DNA of 64,000 nucleotides from Photobacterium carnosum (GTDB lineage: Bacteria; Pseudomonadota; Gammaproteobacteria; Enterobacterales; Vibrionaceae). Positions 10,774 to 19,439 of this stretch are shown here, piece after piece (position 1 is the stretch's first letter; every line of letters begins with the position of its first letter). Made by a program: the position numbers and the translations under genes. The DNA lies in the NCBI RefSeq assembly GCF_002849605.1, contig NZ_NPIB01000023.1, positions 1-64,000 on the forward strand, read 5' to 3'. The notes beneath the pieces are model-generated. The model was not told the origin of the DNA and did no database searches. It was given only the letters and a program-made list of their open reading frames with translations.

Positions 10774-12054
10774 ATGAATGTAAGAGCCGCAGCGGCCAAA
10801 GTAATTTATCAGGTCGTCGATCAAGGGCAGTCATTGTCTGCCGCGCTACCGTTAGCGCAGCAAGATATCAAAGAACGCGATCACGCTTTATTGCAGGAAA
10901 TCTGCTATGGCGTATTACGCTGGCTACCTCGATTAGAGTCAATTACGAACGCATTAATGGACAAGCCTCTAAAGGGTAAACAACGGGTTTTCCATCATCT
11001 AATTTTAGTTGGCTTATATCAACTAGGTTATATGCGCATTCCTGCTCATGCTGCGGTTGCTGAAACAGTTGATGCCACTAAAACCCTTAAAAAAACCCAG
11101 TTGCGTGGTTTAATTAATGCTGTTTTACGTAGCTACCAACGCCAAAAAGACGCACTTGATGAGCAAGCGGTAAGTCATGACGCGGGTAAATATGGTCATC
11201 CAAGCTGGTTATTGAAATTACTTAAAGCGAGCTACCCTGATGACTACGCCGCCATCTGTGAAGCCAATAACACCAAAGCACCAATGTGGTTACGGGTAAA
11301 CAGTCAACATCATGATCGTGACACTTACCGCGTATTATTAGATGCGGAAGGTATTGCCACTGAATTACACCCACAAGCGGCAGATGCATTACGCTTAATT
11401 TCACCGTGCGATGTCACTAAACTACCGGGCTTTAGCGATGGTTGGGTATCAGTCCAAGATGCGGCGGCGCAACTTGCGGTTGATTATCTACAACCTCAAG
11501 CGGGTGAGTTAATTCTTGATTGTTGTGCTGCCCCCGGTGGTAAAACGGTTCATATCATGGAGCGCGTACCCTCGGCACAAGTAGTTGCGATTGACTGTGA
11601 CGAAAATCGTCTTAAACGTGTGCATGAAAACCTTGAGCGTTTAAACCTAACCGCCCAAGTATTATGTGCTGATGCGCGCTACCCTGAACAATGGTGGCAT
11701 GGAGAAAAATTTGATCGCATTTTGCTTGATGCACCCTGCTCGGCAACAGGGGTTATTCGTCGTCACCCTGATATTAAATGGTTACGTCGCGGCGAAGATA
11801 TCGCGGCGCTAGCATTGCTACAGGCTGAGATTTTTGATGCAATGTGGTTACAATTAAAACCTGGCGGTACCTTAGTTTATGCGACTTGCTCAATCACACC
11901 TCAAGAAAACTGTGATCAAGTAAAAGCATTCTTAAGCCGTACTGTTGACGCAACCTTAATCGATAGCGATCCTGCATCTCCCGGCCGTCAAATTTTACCC
12001 GGTGAAGAAGCGATGGATGGTTTTTACTATGCAGTATTAACCAAAGCAAACTAA
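10774..12054 (+). CDS. rsmB: 16S rRNA (cytosine-967-C5)-methyltransferase
   Basis: RsmB methylates C967 of 16S rRNA with S-adenosylmethionine. The 426-residue protein has an N-terminal NusB-like RNA-binding domain (about residues 1-140) and a C-terminal Rossmann methyltransferase domain with [12 protein letters not shown] (SAM binding), DAPCSATG (motif IV, with PC cysteine) and the catalytic-cysteine motif [11 protein letters not shown]. The length is normal. It follows fmt after 85 bp, and a strong terminator lies 18 bp after the stop. Confidence 0.97.
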   Translation: MNVRAAAAKVIYQVVDQGQSLSAALPLAQQDIKERDHALLQEICYGVLRWLPRLESITNALMDKPLKGKQRVFHHLILVGLYQLGYMRIPAHAAVAETVDATKTLKKTQLRGLINAVLRSYQRQKDALDEQAVSHDAGKYGHPSWLLKLLKASYPDDYAAICEANNTKAPMWLRVNSQHHDRDTYRVLLDAEGIATELHPQAADALRLISPCDVTKLPGFSDGWVSVQDAAAQLAVDYLQPQAGELILDCCAAPGGKTVHIMERVPSAQVVAIDCDENRLKRVHENLERLNLTAQVLCADARYPEQWWHGEKFDRILLDAPCSATGVIRRHPDIKWLRRGEDIAALALLQAEIFDAMWLQLKPGGTLVYATCSITPQENCDQVKAFLSRTVDATLIDSDPASPGRQILPGEEAMDGFYYAVLTKAN

Positions 12055-12071
12055 GATAAATTACTAACGAT

Positions 12072-12102
12072 AGCGGAACTTGACGTCAAGTTCCGCTTTT
12101 TA
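12072..12102 (+). terminator. Terminator after rsmB
   Basis: A perfect 26-base palindrome (arms 12072-12084 and 12085-12097, AGCGGAACTTGAC and its complement) followed by five T residues. It separates def-fmt-rsmB from trkA-trkH. Confidence 0.9.
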
Positions 12103-12178
12103 GTCTCTTTTATGCGCCACTTACTGTCGATTTATGACACAGTGACTGTTAGTTGGCATTACTCATCAGGCATAGGCT

Positions 12179-13555
12179 ATGAAAATCATCATTCTCGGTG
12201 CTGGACAAGTTGGCGGCACTCTTGCTGAAAATCTTGTTGGCGAGAATAACGATATAACCATCGTTGATAAGAACCCAGAACGTCTTCGTGAACTGCAAGA
12301 TAAATATGACCTTCGAGTTGTACAAGGCTTTGCGAGCCACCCGCAAACACTTCGTGATGCTGGTGCTCAAGATGCTGATATGTTAGTTGCAGTCACCAAT
12401 TCAGACGAAACTAACATGATCGCGTGCCAGATCGCGTTCTCATTATTTAACACCCCTAACCGTGTGGCTCGTATTCGATCTCCTGAATACTTACGAGAAA
12501 AAGAGCAGTTATTTCAATCTGATGCAGTTCCGGTTGATCACTTAATTGCCCCAGAAGAATTGGTTACCGATTACATTGAACGTTTAATCGAATACCCAGG
12601 CGCATTACAAGTGGTGAGCTTTGCTGAAGAAAAAGTCGGCTTAGTGGCAGTAAAAGCATATTACGGTGGCCCACTGGTGGGTAACGCATTATCAGCCCTA
12701 CGAGAACACATGCCACACATTGATACCCGTGTTGCAGCAATATTCCGTCAAGGTCAACCGATTCGCCCCCAAGGTACCACTATTATAGAAGCGGACGATG
12801 AAGTGTTCTTTGTCGCAGCAAGTAACCATATTCGTTCGGTAATGAGTGAATTGCAGCGATTAGAAAAACCATATAAACGATTAATGATTGTTGGTGGTGG
12901 TAATGTTGGCGCAGGCTTAGCTCGTCGCTTAGAACAAAACTACAGTGTAAAATTAATCGAGCATAATCAACAACGTGCCGAAAATTTATCTGAAATGCTG
13001 CAAGATACTATCGTCTTTTGTGGTGATGCTTCCGATCAAGAATTACTCAGCGAAGAACATATCGAACAAATTGATGTGTTTATTGCGGTTACCAATGATG
13101 ATGAAGCCAATATCATGTCAGCAATGTTAGCTAAACGCTTAGGTGCGAAAAAGGTAATGGTGCTGATCCAACGGGGCGCATATGTCGATTTAGTGCAAGG
13201 TGGCACCATTGATATCGCAATTTCTCCGCAACAAGCGACCATTTCAGCGTTGTTAACCCATGTTCGTAAAGCTGATATCGTTAACGTATCATCATTACGT
13301 CGCGGTGCTGCTGAAGCGATTGAAGCGATTGCTCATGGTGATTCCAGCACATCTAAAGTTGTTGGCCGCACTATTAGTGAAATTAAACTTCCTCCAGGTG
13401 CCACCATTGGTGCTGTTGTACGAGGAGAAGAAGTGCTTATTGCGCACGATCGCACCATGATTGAGCAAAATGATCACGTCGTTATGTTCTTAGTTGATAA
13501 GAAATATATTCCAGACGTTGAACGTCTTTTCCAACCGAGCCCCTTCTTTCTGTAA
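12179..13555 (+). CDS. trkA: Trk potassium uptake regulatory subunit TrkA
   Basis: TrkA is the peripheral NAD(H)/ATP-binding gating subunit of the Trk K+ transporter. The 458-residue protein is a tandem duplication of RCK_N and RCK_C units; each half begins with a Rossmann glycine motif, [11 protein letters not shown] near residue 7 and [11 protein letters not shown] near residue 238. The pore-forming partner TrkH follows after only 6 bp, so the two subunits are translated from one message. The protein acts on the cytoplasmic face of the inner membrane. Confidence 0.97.
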   Translation: MKIIILGAGQVGGTLAENLVGENNDITIVDKNPERLRELQDKYDLRVVQGFASHPQTLRDAGAQDADMLVAVTNSDETNMIACQIAFSLFNTPNRVARIRSPEYLREKEQLFQSDAVPVDHLIAPEELVTDYIERLIEYPGALQVVSFAEEKVGLVAVKAYYGGPLVGNALSALREHMPHIDTRVAAIFRQGQPIRPQGTTIIEADDEVFFVAASNHIRSVMSELQRLEKPYKRLMIVGGGNVGAGLARRLEQNYSVKLIEHNQQRAENLSEMLQDTIVFCGDASDQELLSEEHIEQIDVFIAVTNDDEANIMSAMLAKRLGAKKVMVLIQRGAYVDLVQGGTIDIAISPQQATISALLTHVRKADIVNVSSLRRGAAEAIEAIAHGDSSTSKVVGRTISEIKLPPGATIGAVVRGEEVLIAHDRTMIEQNDHVVMFLVDKKYIPDVERLFQPSPFFL

Positions 13556-13561
13556 CTGCTT

Positions 13562-15007
13562 ATGGTTAATTTACGTCCAATATTATTTGTACTCGGACTG
13601 GTGCTATCTAAAATAGCCCTGTTTATGTATGTACCCACTTTAGTTGCTTTTTTTACTGGCACCGAAGGTTTCATGGATTTTGCTGCAGCAGTGGTTATCA
13701 CCCACTCAGTAGCATTTTTGTTACTTTCCTACGGTAAAACCGATGAGTTTAAGCTCAGTGTAAGGGACATGTTCCTGATCACCACCTTAGTGTGGACTGT
13801 TGCGAGTGCGTTTGCCGCGCTGCCATTTGTGTTTATTAATCACATCAGTTTTACTGATGCGTATTTTGAAACCATGTCAGGCATCACGACAACCGGCTCA
13901 ACAGTATTAAGCGGTCTCGATCAAATGGCACCCAGTATTTTACTATGGCGATCAACGTTGCAATGGTTGGGTGGGGTCGGATTTATTGTTATGGGGGTGG
14001 CTATTTTACCGATGCTTAATGTCGGCGGAATGCGATTATTCCAAACAGAATCATCAGATTGGTCAGATAAAAGCTCACCCCGCACTAAAAGTGTCGCTAA
14101 AAATATCATCAACGTTTATTTGATTTTAACGGTGTTATGTATCATCGCGTTTATGTTCGCAGGCATGAATACCTTTGATGCTATTAACCACGCTTTTACG
14201 ACACTTTCAACGGGGGGTTATTCAACCTCTGACGGTTCAATGAATCACTTTTCACACAGCGCACAATGGGTAGCAACCTTCTTTATGTTTGCTGGTGGAC
14301 TGCCATTCTTATTATTTGTCCAAGCATTAAGAAAGCGCCATCCTCGAACTTTGTTTGGTGATGCTCAAGTTAAGGGTTATACCTTATTTGTAGTAGTAGC
14401 GAGTTTAATTGTCGCGGCCTGTTTAATCTTTAATAAAGGTTATTCCGTCCTTGATGCAATGCGATTATCATTTTTTAATATCATTTCAGTAGTAACAACG
14501 ACTGGCTTTGGTCTGGGCGACTTTACCGCGTGGGGTCCATTACCGACGATCATTTTTGCGTTCACATTACTGGTCGGTGCTTGTTCTGGCTCAACCAGTG
14601 GTGGTATTAAAATCTTCCGCTTCCAAATTGCCTTTGCGCTATTACGTAAGCACATCATGCAATCTATTCACCCATCAGCGCTGTTCATTCAACGTTATAA
14701 CGGTCGCCCAGTTACCGATGACATCGTCCGTTCAGTGGTGGCATTAGTGTTTACTTTTATCATGACTATTATTGTGATTGCTTCAGTGTTAGCACTACAA
14801 GGTTTAGATCCTATCACCAGTATTACTGGTGCGGTAACGGCAGTCGCTAATGTGGGTCCGGGAATGGGAACGATCATTGGTCCAACCGGTAATTTTGCTA
14901 GTTTACCTGATTTATCAAAATGGACCTTAAGCTTAGGAATGCTAATGGGACGCTTAGAAATATTAACCGTGTTAGTGGTTTTTGCTCCTGCTTTTTGGCG
15001 TGATTGA
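13562..15007 (+). CDS. trkH: Trk system potassium channel subunit TrkH
   Basis: TrkH is the K+-translocating membrane subunit. The 481-residue protein is strongly hydrophobic with about ten to twelve membrane segments arranged as four MPM repeats. Selectivity-filter-like segments are visible at SGITTTGSTVL, FTTLSTGGYST, VTTTGFGLGDF and VANVGPGMGTI. The loop ACSGSTSGGIK is typical of the intramembrane gate region. It is directly downstream of trkA (6-bp gap) and ends just before a strong bidirectional terminator. Confidence 0.96.
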   Translation: MVNLRPILFVLGLVLSKIALFMYVPTLVAFFTGTEGFMDFAAAVVITHSVAFLLLSYGKTDEFKLSVRDMFLITTLVWTVASAFAALPFVFINHISFTDAYFETMSGITTTGSTVLSGLDQMAPSILLWRSTLQWLGGVGFIVMGVAILPMLNVGGMRLFQTESSDWSDKSSPRTKSVAKNIINVYLILTVLCIIAFMFAGMNTFDAINHAFTTLSTGGYSTSDGSMNHFSHSAQWVATFFMFAGGLPFLLFVQALRKRHPRTLFGDAQVKGYTLFVVVASLIVAACLIFNKGYSVLDAMRLSFFNIISVVTTTGFGLGDFTAWGPLPTIIFAFTLLVGACSGSTSGGIKIFRFQIAFALLRKHIMQSIHPSALFIQRYNGRPVTDDIVRSVVALVFTFIMTIIVIASVLALQGLDPITSITGAVTAVANVGPGMGTIIGPTGNFASLPDLSKWTLSLGMLMGRLEILTVLVVFAPAFWRD

Positions 15008-15034
15008 TACCCAATTAACGTAAACGATAAAAAC

Positions 15035-15065
15035 AAAAAGAGAGCGCGTAGCGCTCTCTTTTTTT
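15035..15065. terminator. Bidirectional terminator between trkH and the hemolysin III gene
   Basis: GAGAGCGC / GCGCTCTC stem with a GTA loop, flanked by an A run on the left and a T run on the right, so it can act in both directions on the convergent genes. Confidence 0.92.
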
Positions 15066-15084
15066 ATTTGATTTTTGTCACAAT

Positions 15085-15744
15085 TTATAGCGGCTTAATA
15101 TAAAAATAAATCGCACAAAAATGACAAATTGAACCACCTAAAACAAACAAATGCCAAATAGCATGGTTATACGGAATACGCTTATTGACGTAAAACACCA
15201 CACCGAGCGAATAGATCACGCCACCCAATGCTAATAGAACTAAACCACCAGGTGCTAATGCCATTGCTAATTGGTAAACCACAATTACAGATGACCAACC
15301 CATCGCTAAATAAGTAAATAATGACAATTTCTTAAAACGATGAATAAAAACGATTTTAGCGACAATACCAATCAGAGCTAATCCCCATAGTATCGCCATT
15401 AATCCCAACGCCAAAGGTGTACGTAAAGCGATTAATAAAAATGGGGTATAGGTGCCGGCAATTAATAAATAAATAGCACAATGATCAAAGATTTTTAATG
15501 ACTTTTTAGCCGTCACACTTGGAATTGCATGGTATAAGGTTGAGGCGAGATACAATAAAATCATACTCACGCCATAAACAAAATAGCTGATAATACTTAG
15601 CGTATCCGCATGTAAAGCAAAGGCTTTATCTAACAACAAATACAGACCAAACACTGAAAATAGCAGTCCAAGGCCGTGACTGACACTATTCGCGACTTCT
15701 TCTGTGGTTGAATAACCAAGCTCACGTTTGATCACATTATTCAT
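15085..15744 (-). CDS. trhA: Hemolysin III / TrhA family membrane protein
   Basis: The 219-residue protein has seven predicted membrane helices and the family (PAQR-like, YqfA) motifs: NSVSHGLG in helix 1, LYHAIPS after helix 2, [16 protein letters not shown], and [16 protein letters not shown] at the C-terminus. The conserved His and Asp residues resemble a metal-binding site. Despite the name there is no reason to infer haemolytic activity; the E. coli homologue has been linked to membrane homeostasis. It is followed by the trkH terminator and separated from the upstream gntR gene by a terminator of its own. Confidence 0.88.
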   Translation of the reverse strand: MNNVIKRELGYSTTEEVANSVSHGLGLLFSVFGLYLLLDKAFALHADTLSIISYFVYGVSMILLYLASTLYHAIPSVTAKKSLKIFDHCAIYLLIAGTYTPFLLIALRTPLALGLMAILWGLALIGIVAKIVFIHRFKKLSLFTYLAMGWSSVIVVYQLAMALAPGGLVLLALGGVIYSLGVVFYVNKRIPYNHAIWHLFVLGGSICHFCAIYFYIKPL

Positions 15745-15860
15745 GATTTATATATCCCAAAAGACACTTAATTTAATAACTGCTATTTTTTCAGCTTACA
15801 CTTGTAAGCTTAAATTAAGCAACCTTTTGTTGGTCACTTTACGTTGGTTTTATAATTGAT

Positions 15861-15884
15861 AAAAAAAAGGAGCCATTTGGCTCC
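15861..15884 (-). terminator. Terminator after the GntR regulator gene
   Basis: On the minus strand GGAGCC-AAAT-GGCTCC is followed by eight T residues, 17 bp after the gntR stop. It ends the regulator message before the hemolysin III gene. Confidence 0.88.
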
Positions 15885-15901
15885 GTTGTGTCATTTATCA
15901 A

Positions 15902-16579
15902 CTATTGTAATAACTCTAACGTTGCTTGACGGGCAACGTCTGGATCACGCTGTAAAATGCCATCTACAATCCGCTGATGAACATCAAGCTTCATCACTTG
16001 CTCACGGGTAACAACTCGAAAATAATTTTCAAACACCGCTTTGAACAAGTTTCCAAATGGACTAATAAAATGGTTACCAGAAGAAAAATACACTAATTGA
16101 TGGAAGCGAGTATCAATTTCAATCCAGCGCTCTTGATTAAAATCATCTTTCATCTGATGCATTTGCAACATTAATTGTTCGAACTCAAGCCGATCTTCTA
16201 TTGTCGCATGTATAGCAGCCAAAGCGGCAGCTTCAGGTTCTAGCGTCAGACGTACTTTTTGATACTCGATAATCAGTTGAGAATCAGCATCAAAATCTAA
16301 CCAAGCCAGTAAATCTTGATCAAGATAATTCCAATTTTTCTTTGGCATTATTCGAGTGCCAATACGTGGACGAGGCAATACCATGCCTTTAGCCGCTAAC
16401 ATCTTTATTGCTTCACGTACGGCAGTGCGACTCACGCCATACATTTCGCCTAACTCAACTTCACCCGGTAAAATACAGCCAGGAGCTGGATCGCCAATTA
16501 ATATTCGGCGACCAATAGACTCTGCTAATCGGTACGATAAGTTACGATTGGCAACAATACGTTGCTGCTCCTGCTCCAT
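15902..16579 (-). CDS. GntR-family (FadR subfamily, DgoR-like) transcriptional regulator
   Basis: The 225-residue protein has an N-terminal winged helix-turn-helix (ILIGDPAPGCILPGEVELGEMYGVSRTAVREAIKMLAAKGMV) and a C-terminal FCD effector domain with candidate metal ligands in DTRFHQLVYFSSGN. The linker PKKNWNYLDQDLLAWL is like that of the galactonate regulator DgoR and other sugar-acid regulators. No sugar-acid catabolic gene is nearby, so its targets are elsewhere or unknown. The C-terminus stops about ten residues earlier than usual, but no frameshift is obvious. It has its own terminator, so it appears monocistronic. Confidence 0.85.
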   Translation of the reverse strand: MEQEQQRIVANRNLSYRLAESIGRRILIGDPAPGCILPGEVELGEMYGVSRTAVREAIKMLAAKGMVLPRPRIGTRIMPKKNWNYLDQDLLAWLDFDADSQLIIEYQKVRLTLEPEAAALAAIHATIEDRLEFEQLMLQMHQMKDDFNQERWIEIDTRFHQLVYFSSGNHFISPFGNLFKAVFENYFRVVTREQVMKLDVHQRIVDGILQRDPDVARQATLELLQ

Positions 16580-16916
16580 AGATCCTCTCCCAAGGCTTCT
16601 GTTGTACTACTAACTAACGTTAAAATAGTGTAATGCCTATCATTGCTGCCGTCTTTATTTCGATAGAGATCGAACGACACGGTGCATCAAGGGGTCAATT
16701 ATTGCAATAGTTACTATATAAACAATGTAATAATTAAATATTAGCATTTTATTGCTTATTTTATGCTCGACTTTTAATAATCAGGTTGTTATCCTTTGCA
16801 CGATTTGATTAATAACCAAACACTATTCTGGTGGATGGGTTCTACCCAACAGGGATTTTCCCTTCAGATATATTTTTAATTTTTTGGCCATGGATGAGCC
16901 TGACAATAGGTGATAT
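16580..16916. promoter_or_regulatory. Intergenic region with promoter and tandem hairpins before a small gene
   Basis: The 337 bp hold the gntR promoter on the left and a plus-strand promoter candidate TTGTTA-17 bp-TTAATA (16786-16814). Downstream, in what would be the leader, are two perfect mini-hairpins, TGGGT-TCT-ACCCA (16836-16848) and AGGGA-TTT-TCCCT (16851-16863), followed by a T-rich stretch (16869-16885). The role is unknown; it could be a regulated leader or a small RNA. Confidence 0.45.
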
Positions 16917-17117
16917 ATGCGCCCAGCATCCCCCGTCAGGTATGCAAGTACCCCTCGAAGTCCATCACGTTTACGTGCTAGCTCTCACGCACCACAGTTT
17001 AAGGTCAGTGTTAAAAAAACACCAACGACTGAAATACATTTAACCGGTGCAGATCCACAATTAGATCAGCAACAAATAGTGCCTGAACTTCTTCTCAGCC
17101 AACAGCAACAACGTTAG
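16917..17117 (+). CDS. Putative small basic/Gln-rich protein of unknown function
   Basis: A 66-residue open frame beginning MRPASPVRYAS, rich in Ser, Pro and Arg in the first 25 residues and ending in LLLSQQQQR. I do not recognise a family. Support for a real gene: an AGGTGAT Shine-Dalgarno sequence close to the ATG, a candidate promoter about 100 bp upstream, and a strong intrinsic terminator 12 bp after the TAG stop. No other rightward gene is available for that terminator to serve. Against: it is short, and an overlapping frame (16831-17043) is also open. No membrane segment or signal peptide is visible. Confidence 0.45.
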   Translation: MRPASPVRYASTPRSPSRLRASSHAPQFKVSVKKTPTTEIHLTGADPQLDQQQIVPELLLSQQQQR

Positions 17118-17128
17118 TCCTGATATTA

Positions 17129-17149
17129 AGCAGCTAAGGCTGCTTTTTT
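17129..17149 (+). terminator. Terminator after the small gene, before yihD
   Basis: AGCAGC-TAAG-GCTGCT stem-loop followed by six T residues. It lies directly after the small open frame and upstream of yihD, indicating a separate rightward transcript ending here. Confidence 0.88.
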
Positions 17150-17274
17150 ATTAACATTATTTTGGCTCGACACATACATTGTAACTCAGCAAGGTTTGTT
17201 ATAATTTATCCGCACTAAAATAATGATAATACAATCGTATAACGATTGATTCAGCCCAAGCTACGGAGTTAACA

Positions 17275-17541
17275 ATGAAAACCCATCGCGTTAATGAACT
17301 GATTGAACTACTGCACCCCGAGTGGAAAAAAGACCCAGACCTTAACTTAGTCGAATTCTTACTAAAATTAGCTGCAGAAGCAAAATACCAAGGTCCACTA
17401 GAGTCATTAACTGATGATGTATTGATTTATCATTTAAAAATGCGCAATAGTGATAAAGATGCCATGATCCCCGGCCTTGCTAAAGATTGCGAAAACGATT
17501 TTAAAACAGCGATCTTACGTGCCCGCGGCATCATCAAATAA
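17275..17541 (+). CDS. yihD: YihD family protein (DUF1040)
   Basis: The 88-residue protein is clearly homologous to E. coli YihD (89 aa), with shared segments [31 protein letters not shown] and [14 protein letters not shown]. The function is unknown. The gene has an ACGGAGTT Shine-Dalgarno sequence, its own strong terminator 30 bp after the stop, and the same neighbours (srkA, dsbA) as in E. coli. Confidence 0.92.
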   Translation: MKTHRVNELIELLHPEWKKDPDLNLVEFLLKLAAEAKYQGPLESLTDDVLIYHLKMRNSDKDAMIPGLAKDCENDFKTAILRARGIIK

Positions 17542-17571
17542 TGACCAAATAATCGTTTTACCTTATTTATG

Positions 17572-17602
17572 AAGCCAGTTATTAATAACTGGCTTTTTTT
17601 TT
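17572..17602 (+). terminator. Terminator after yihD
   Basis: A perfect 24-base palindrome (AAGCCAGTTATT and its complement) followed by a run of eight or more T residues. Confidence 0.92.
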
Positions 17603-17707
17603 GAGCGAAAATCATCCTTACGAATAATAGCGATCAGGTTTGATTTGTTTTAATTCCATTCGCGGTTAAGCTAAGTCTCTATTCCAAGCCAGATTCAGGA
17701 TTCAGTC

Positions 17708-18694
17708 ATGGAAAAACAATGTTTTAGTTTTGCAGATCTCAGCCCAGATGTACTGCTCGATGCACTGGATAGCGTCGAAGTACATGCTGAGTCCGGTTTA
17801 TTGGCACTTAATAGCTATGAGAATCGCGTCTATCAATTTAAAGCGGAAGATGGTCAACGTTATGTGACTAAATTTTATCGTCCAGCCCGATGGAGTGATG
17901 ACCAAATAAATGAAGAGCACCAGTTTACGCTTGAGCTTGAACAACAAGATATTCCGGTAGCCTCACCTATAGCGATCAATGGCAATACATTGCACCATTA
18001 TAATGGCTATCGATTTGCGGTATTTCCAAGCGTCGGTGGTCGACAATTTGAAGTCGATAACTTTAATCAATTAGAGTGGGTAGGACGATTTTTAGGCCGC
18101 ATTCACCAAGTGGGTCAACGCCAACCGTTTGTCCATCGCCCAACATTAGGCTTAGAAGAATACGTTTATCAGCCTCGAAAAATACTCGCCAATAGCGACT
18201 TCATTCCTGATTACCTTAAAAAAGCATTTTTTGCCGATCTTGATCGCTTAATCACTGAAATTGAATCACATTGGTCAACAGATTGGCCAGCTTTACGCCT
18301 TCATGGTGATTGCCATCCTGGCAATATTTTATGGCGTGATGGGCCGATGTTTGTCGATTTGGATGATGCTCGCAATGGTCCCGCAATCCAAGATTTATGG
18401 ATGATGCTTAATGGTGAGCGTCATGATCAATTGGCACAACTCGATACTCTTCTCGAAGCTTATAATGAATTTGCTGATTTTGACCCACGCCAACTTAAAT
18501 TAATTGAACCTTTACGTGCTCTAAGAATGGTGCACTATATGGCTTGGTTGGCAAAACGTTGGCAAGATCCAGCATTTCCACGCGCATTTCCGTGGTTTGG
18601 CGATGCAAAATATTGGGAAGGTCAGGTTTTAGCCTTTAAAGAACAAATTTTTACCTTAAATGAAGCACCATTACAGTTAATGCCTCAATGGTAA
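17708..18694 (+). CDS. srkA: Stress response kinase A (YihE/RdoA)
   Basis: SrkA is a Ser/Thr protein kinase with an aminoglycoside-phosphotransferase fold, linked in E. coli to the Cpx response and to protection from MazF-dependent death. The 328-residue protein has the usual length. The catalytic loop LHGDCHPGNILW lies near residues 198-209, followed by the metal-binding VDLDDA. The nucleotide-binding N-lobe includes YRFAVFPSVGGR. It lies upstream of dsbA (77-bp gap), an order conserved from E. coli, so some dsbA transcription may come from here. Confidence 0.94.
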   Translation: MEKQCFSFADLSPDVLLDALDSVEVHAESGLLALNSYENRVYQFKAEDGQRYVTKFYRPARWSDDQINEEHQFTLELEQQDIPVASPIAINGNTLHHYNGYRFAVFPSVGGRQFEVDNFNQLEWVGRFLGRIHQVGQRQPFVHRPTLGLEEYVYQPRKILANSDFIPDYLKKAFFADLDRLITEIESHWSTDWPALRLHGDCHPGNILWRDGPMFVDLDDARNGPAIQDLWMMLNGERHDQLAQLDTLLEAYNEFADFDPRQLKLIEPLRALRMVHYMAWLAKRWQDPAFPRAFPWFGDAKYWEGQVLAFKEQIFTLNEAPLQLMPQW

Positions 18695-18771
18695 TTGACT
18701 ATAAAACAACACTATTAATCACTATACTCAGCTAATATCTAATTAACGACACGGATAATCAGGAACCCCAA

Positions 18772-19374
18772 ATGATGAAGAACTTACTTGCGCTAGTCAG
18801 CGCTGCTTTATTGTCTTTTTCTGTTCACGCTGCCAAATTTACGGAAGGCGATTACTACAAGGTATTAGACCAACCACAATCAACAACACCTATTGTGACC
18901 GAATTTTTTTCACTGTACTGCCCACATTGTTTTCAATTTGAGCCGATGATGCATGAGTTAAAAACCAAACTGCCAGATAACGTTAAACTCCAAAAAATGC
19001 ATGTGTCATTTATGGGCGGCCCTATGGGTAAAGTCATGAGTAAAGCATTTGCAACCGCAGTAGTATTAAATGTTACCGATAAAATGGTACCAGTATTATT
19101 TAACCGTATTCATACGCTTAATCAACCACCACGTAATGAAGCAGAAGTTCGTCAAATTTTTATAGATGAAGGTGTCCCTGCGGCAGAGTTTGATGGCGCA
19201 TTTAATAGTTTTGCGGTTAACTCAATGGTGACTCGTTTTGATAAATCTTTTGAAGATGCTGGCTTAACAGGTGTTCCCGCGGTTATCGTCAATAATAAAT
19301 ACTTAGTAAAAACAGGAAAAATCAAATCTGCTGATGAATATTTTGAGTTAGTTAACTTCTTACTCAAGAAATAA
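18772..19374 (+). CDS. dsbA: Thiol:disulfide interchange protein DsbA
   Basis: DsbA is the periplasmic oxidase that introduces disulfides into exported proteins. The 200-residue precursor has a signal peptide (residues 1-20, cleavage after VHA) and a thioredoxin fold with the active-site CPHC at 50-53 and the cis-proline loop TGVPAV near 163-168. The start is one of two adjacent ATG codons, after an AGGAA Shine-Dalgarno sequence. Length and motif are standard for DsbA. A bidirectional terminator follows. Confidence 0.97.
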   Translation: MMKNLLALVSAALLSFSVHAAKFTEGDYYKVLDQPQSTTPIVTEFFSLYCPHCFQFEPMMHELKTKLPDNVKLQKMHVSFMGGPMGKVMSKAFATAVVLNVTDKMVPVLFNRIHTLNQPPRNEAEVRQIFIDEGVPAAEFDGAFNSFAVNSMVTRFDKSFEDAGLTGVPAVIVNNKYLVKTGKIKSADEYFELVNFLLKK

Positions 19375-19403
19375 CATTACTCAATCAGCAATAATGACCA
19401 TCA

Positions 19404-19433
19404 AAAAAAGAGGCTTTAATTAGCCTCTTTTTT
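19404..19433. terminator. Bidirectional terminator between dsbA and comM
   Basis: GAGGCT-TTAATT-AGCCTC stem flanked by A and T runs on either side; it serves both convergent genes. Confidence 0.9.
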
Positions 19434-19439
19434 ATTGCT

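Noticed and set aside
15085-15744. Virulence haemolysin
   Set aside because: The hemolysin III name is historical; the sequence is a PAQR-like membrane protein found widely in non-pathogens.
16831-17043. 70-codon frame overlapping the small gene at 16917
   Set aside because: No ribosome-binding site, it starts within the leader hairpin region and does not reach the terminator; the other frame fits the signals better.
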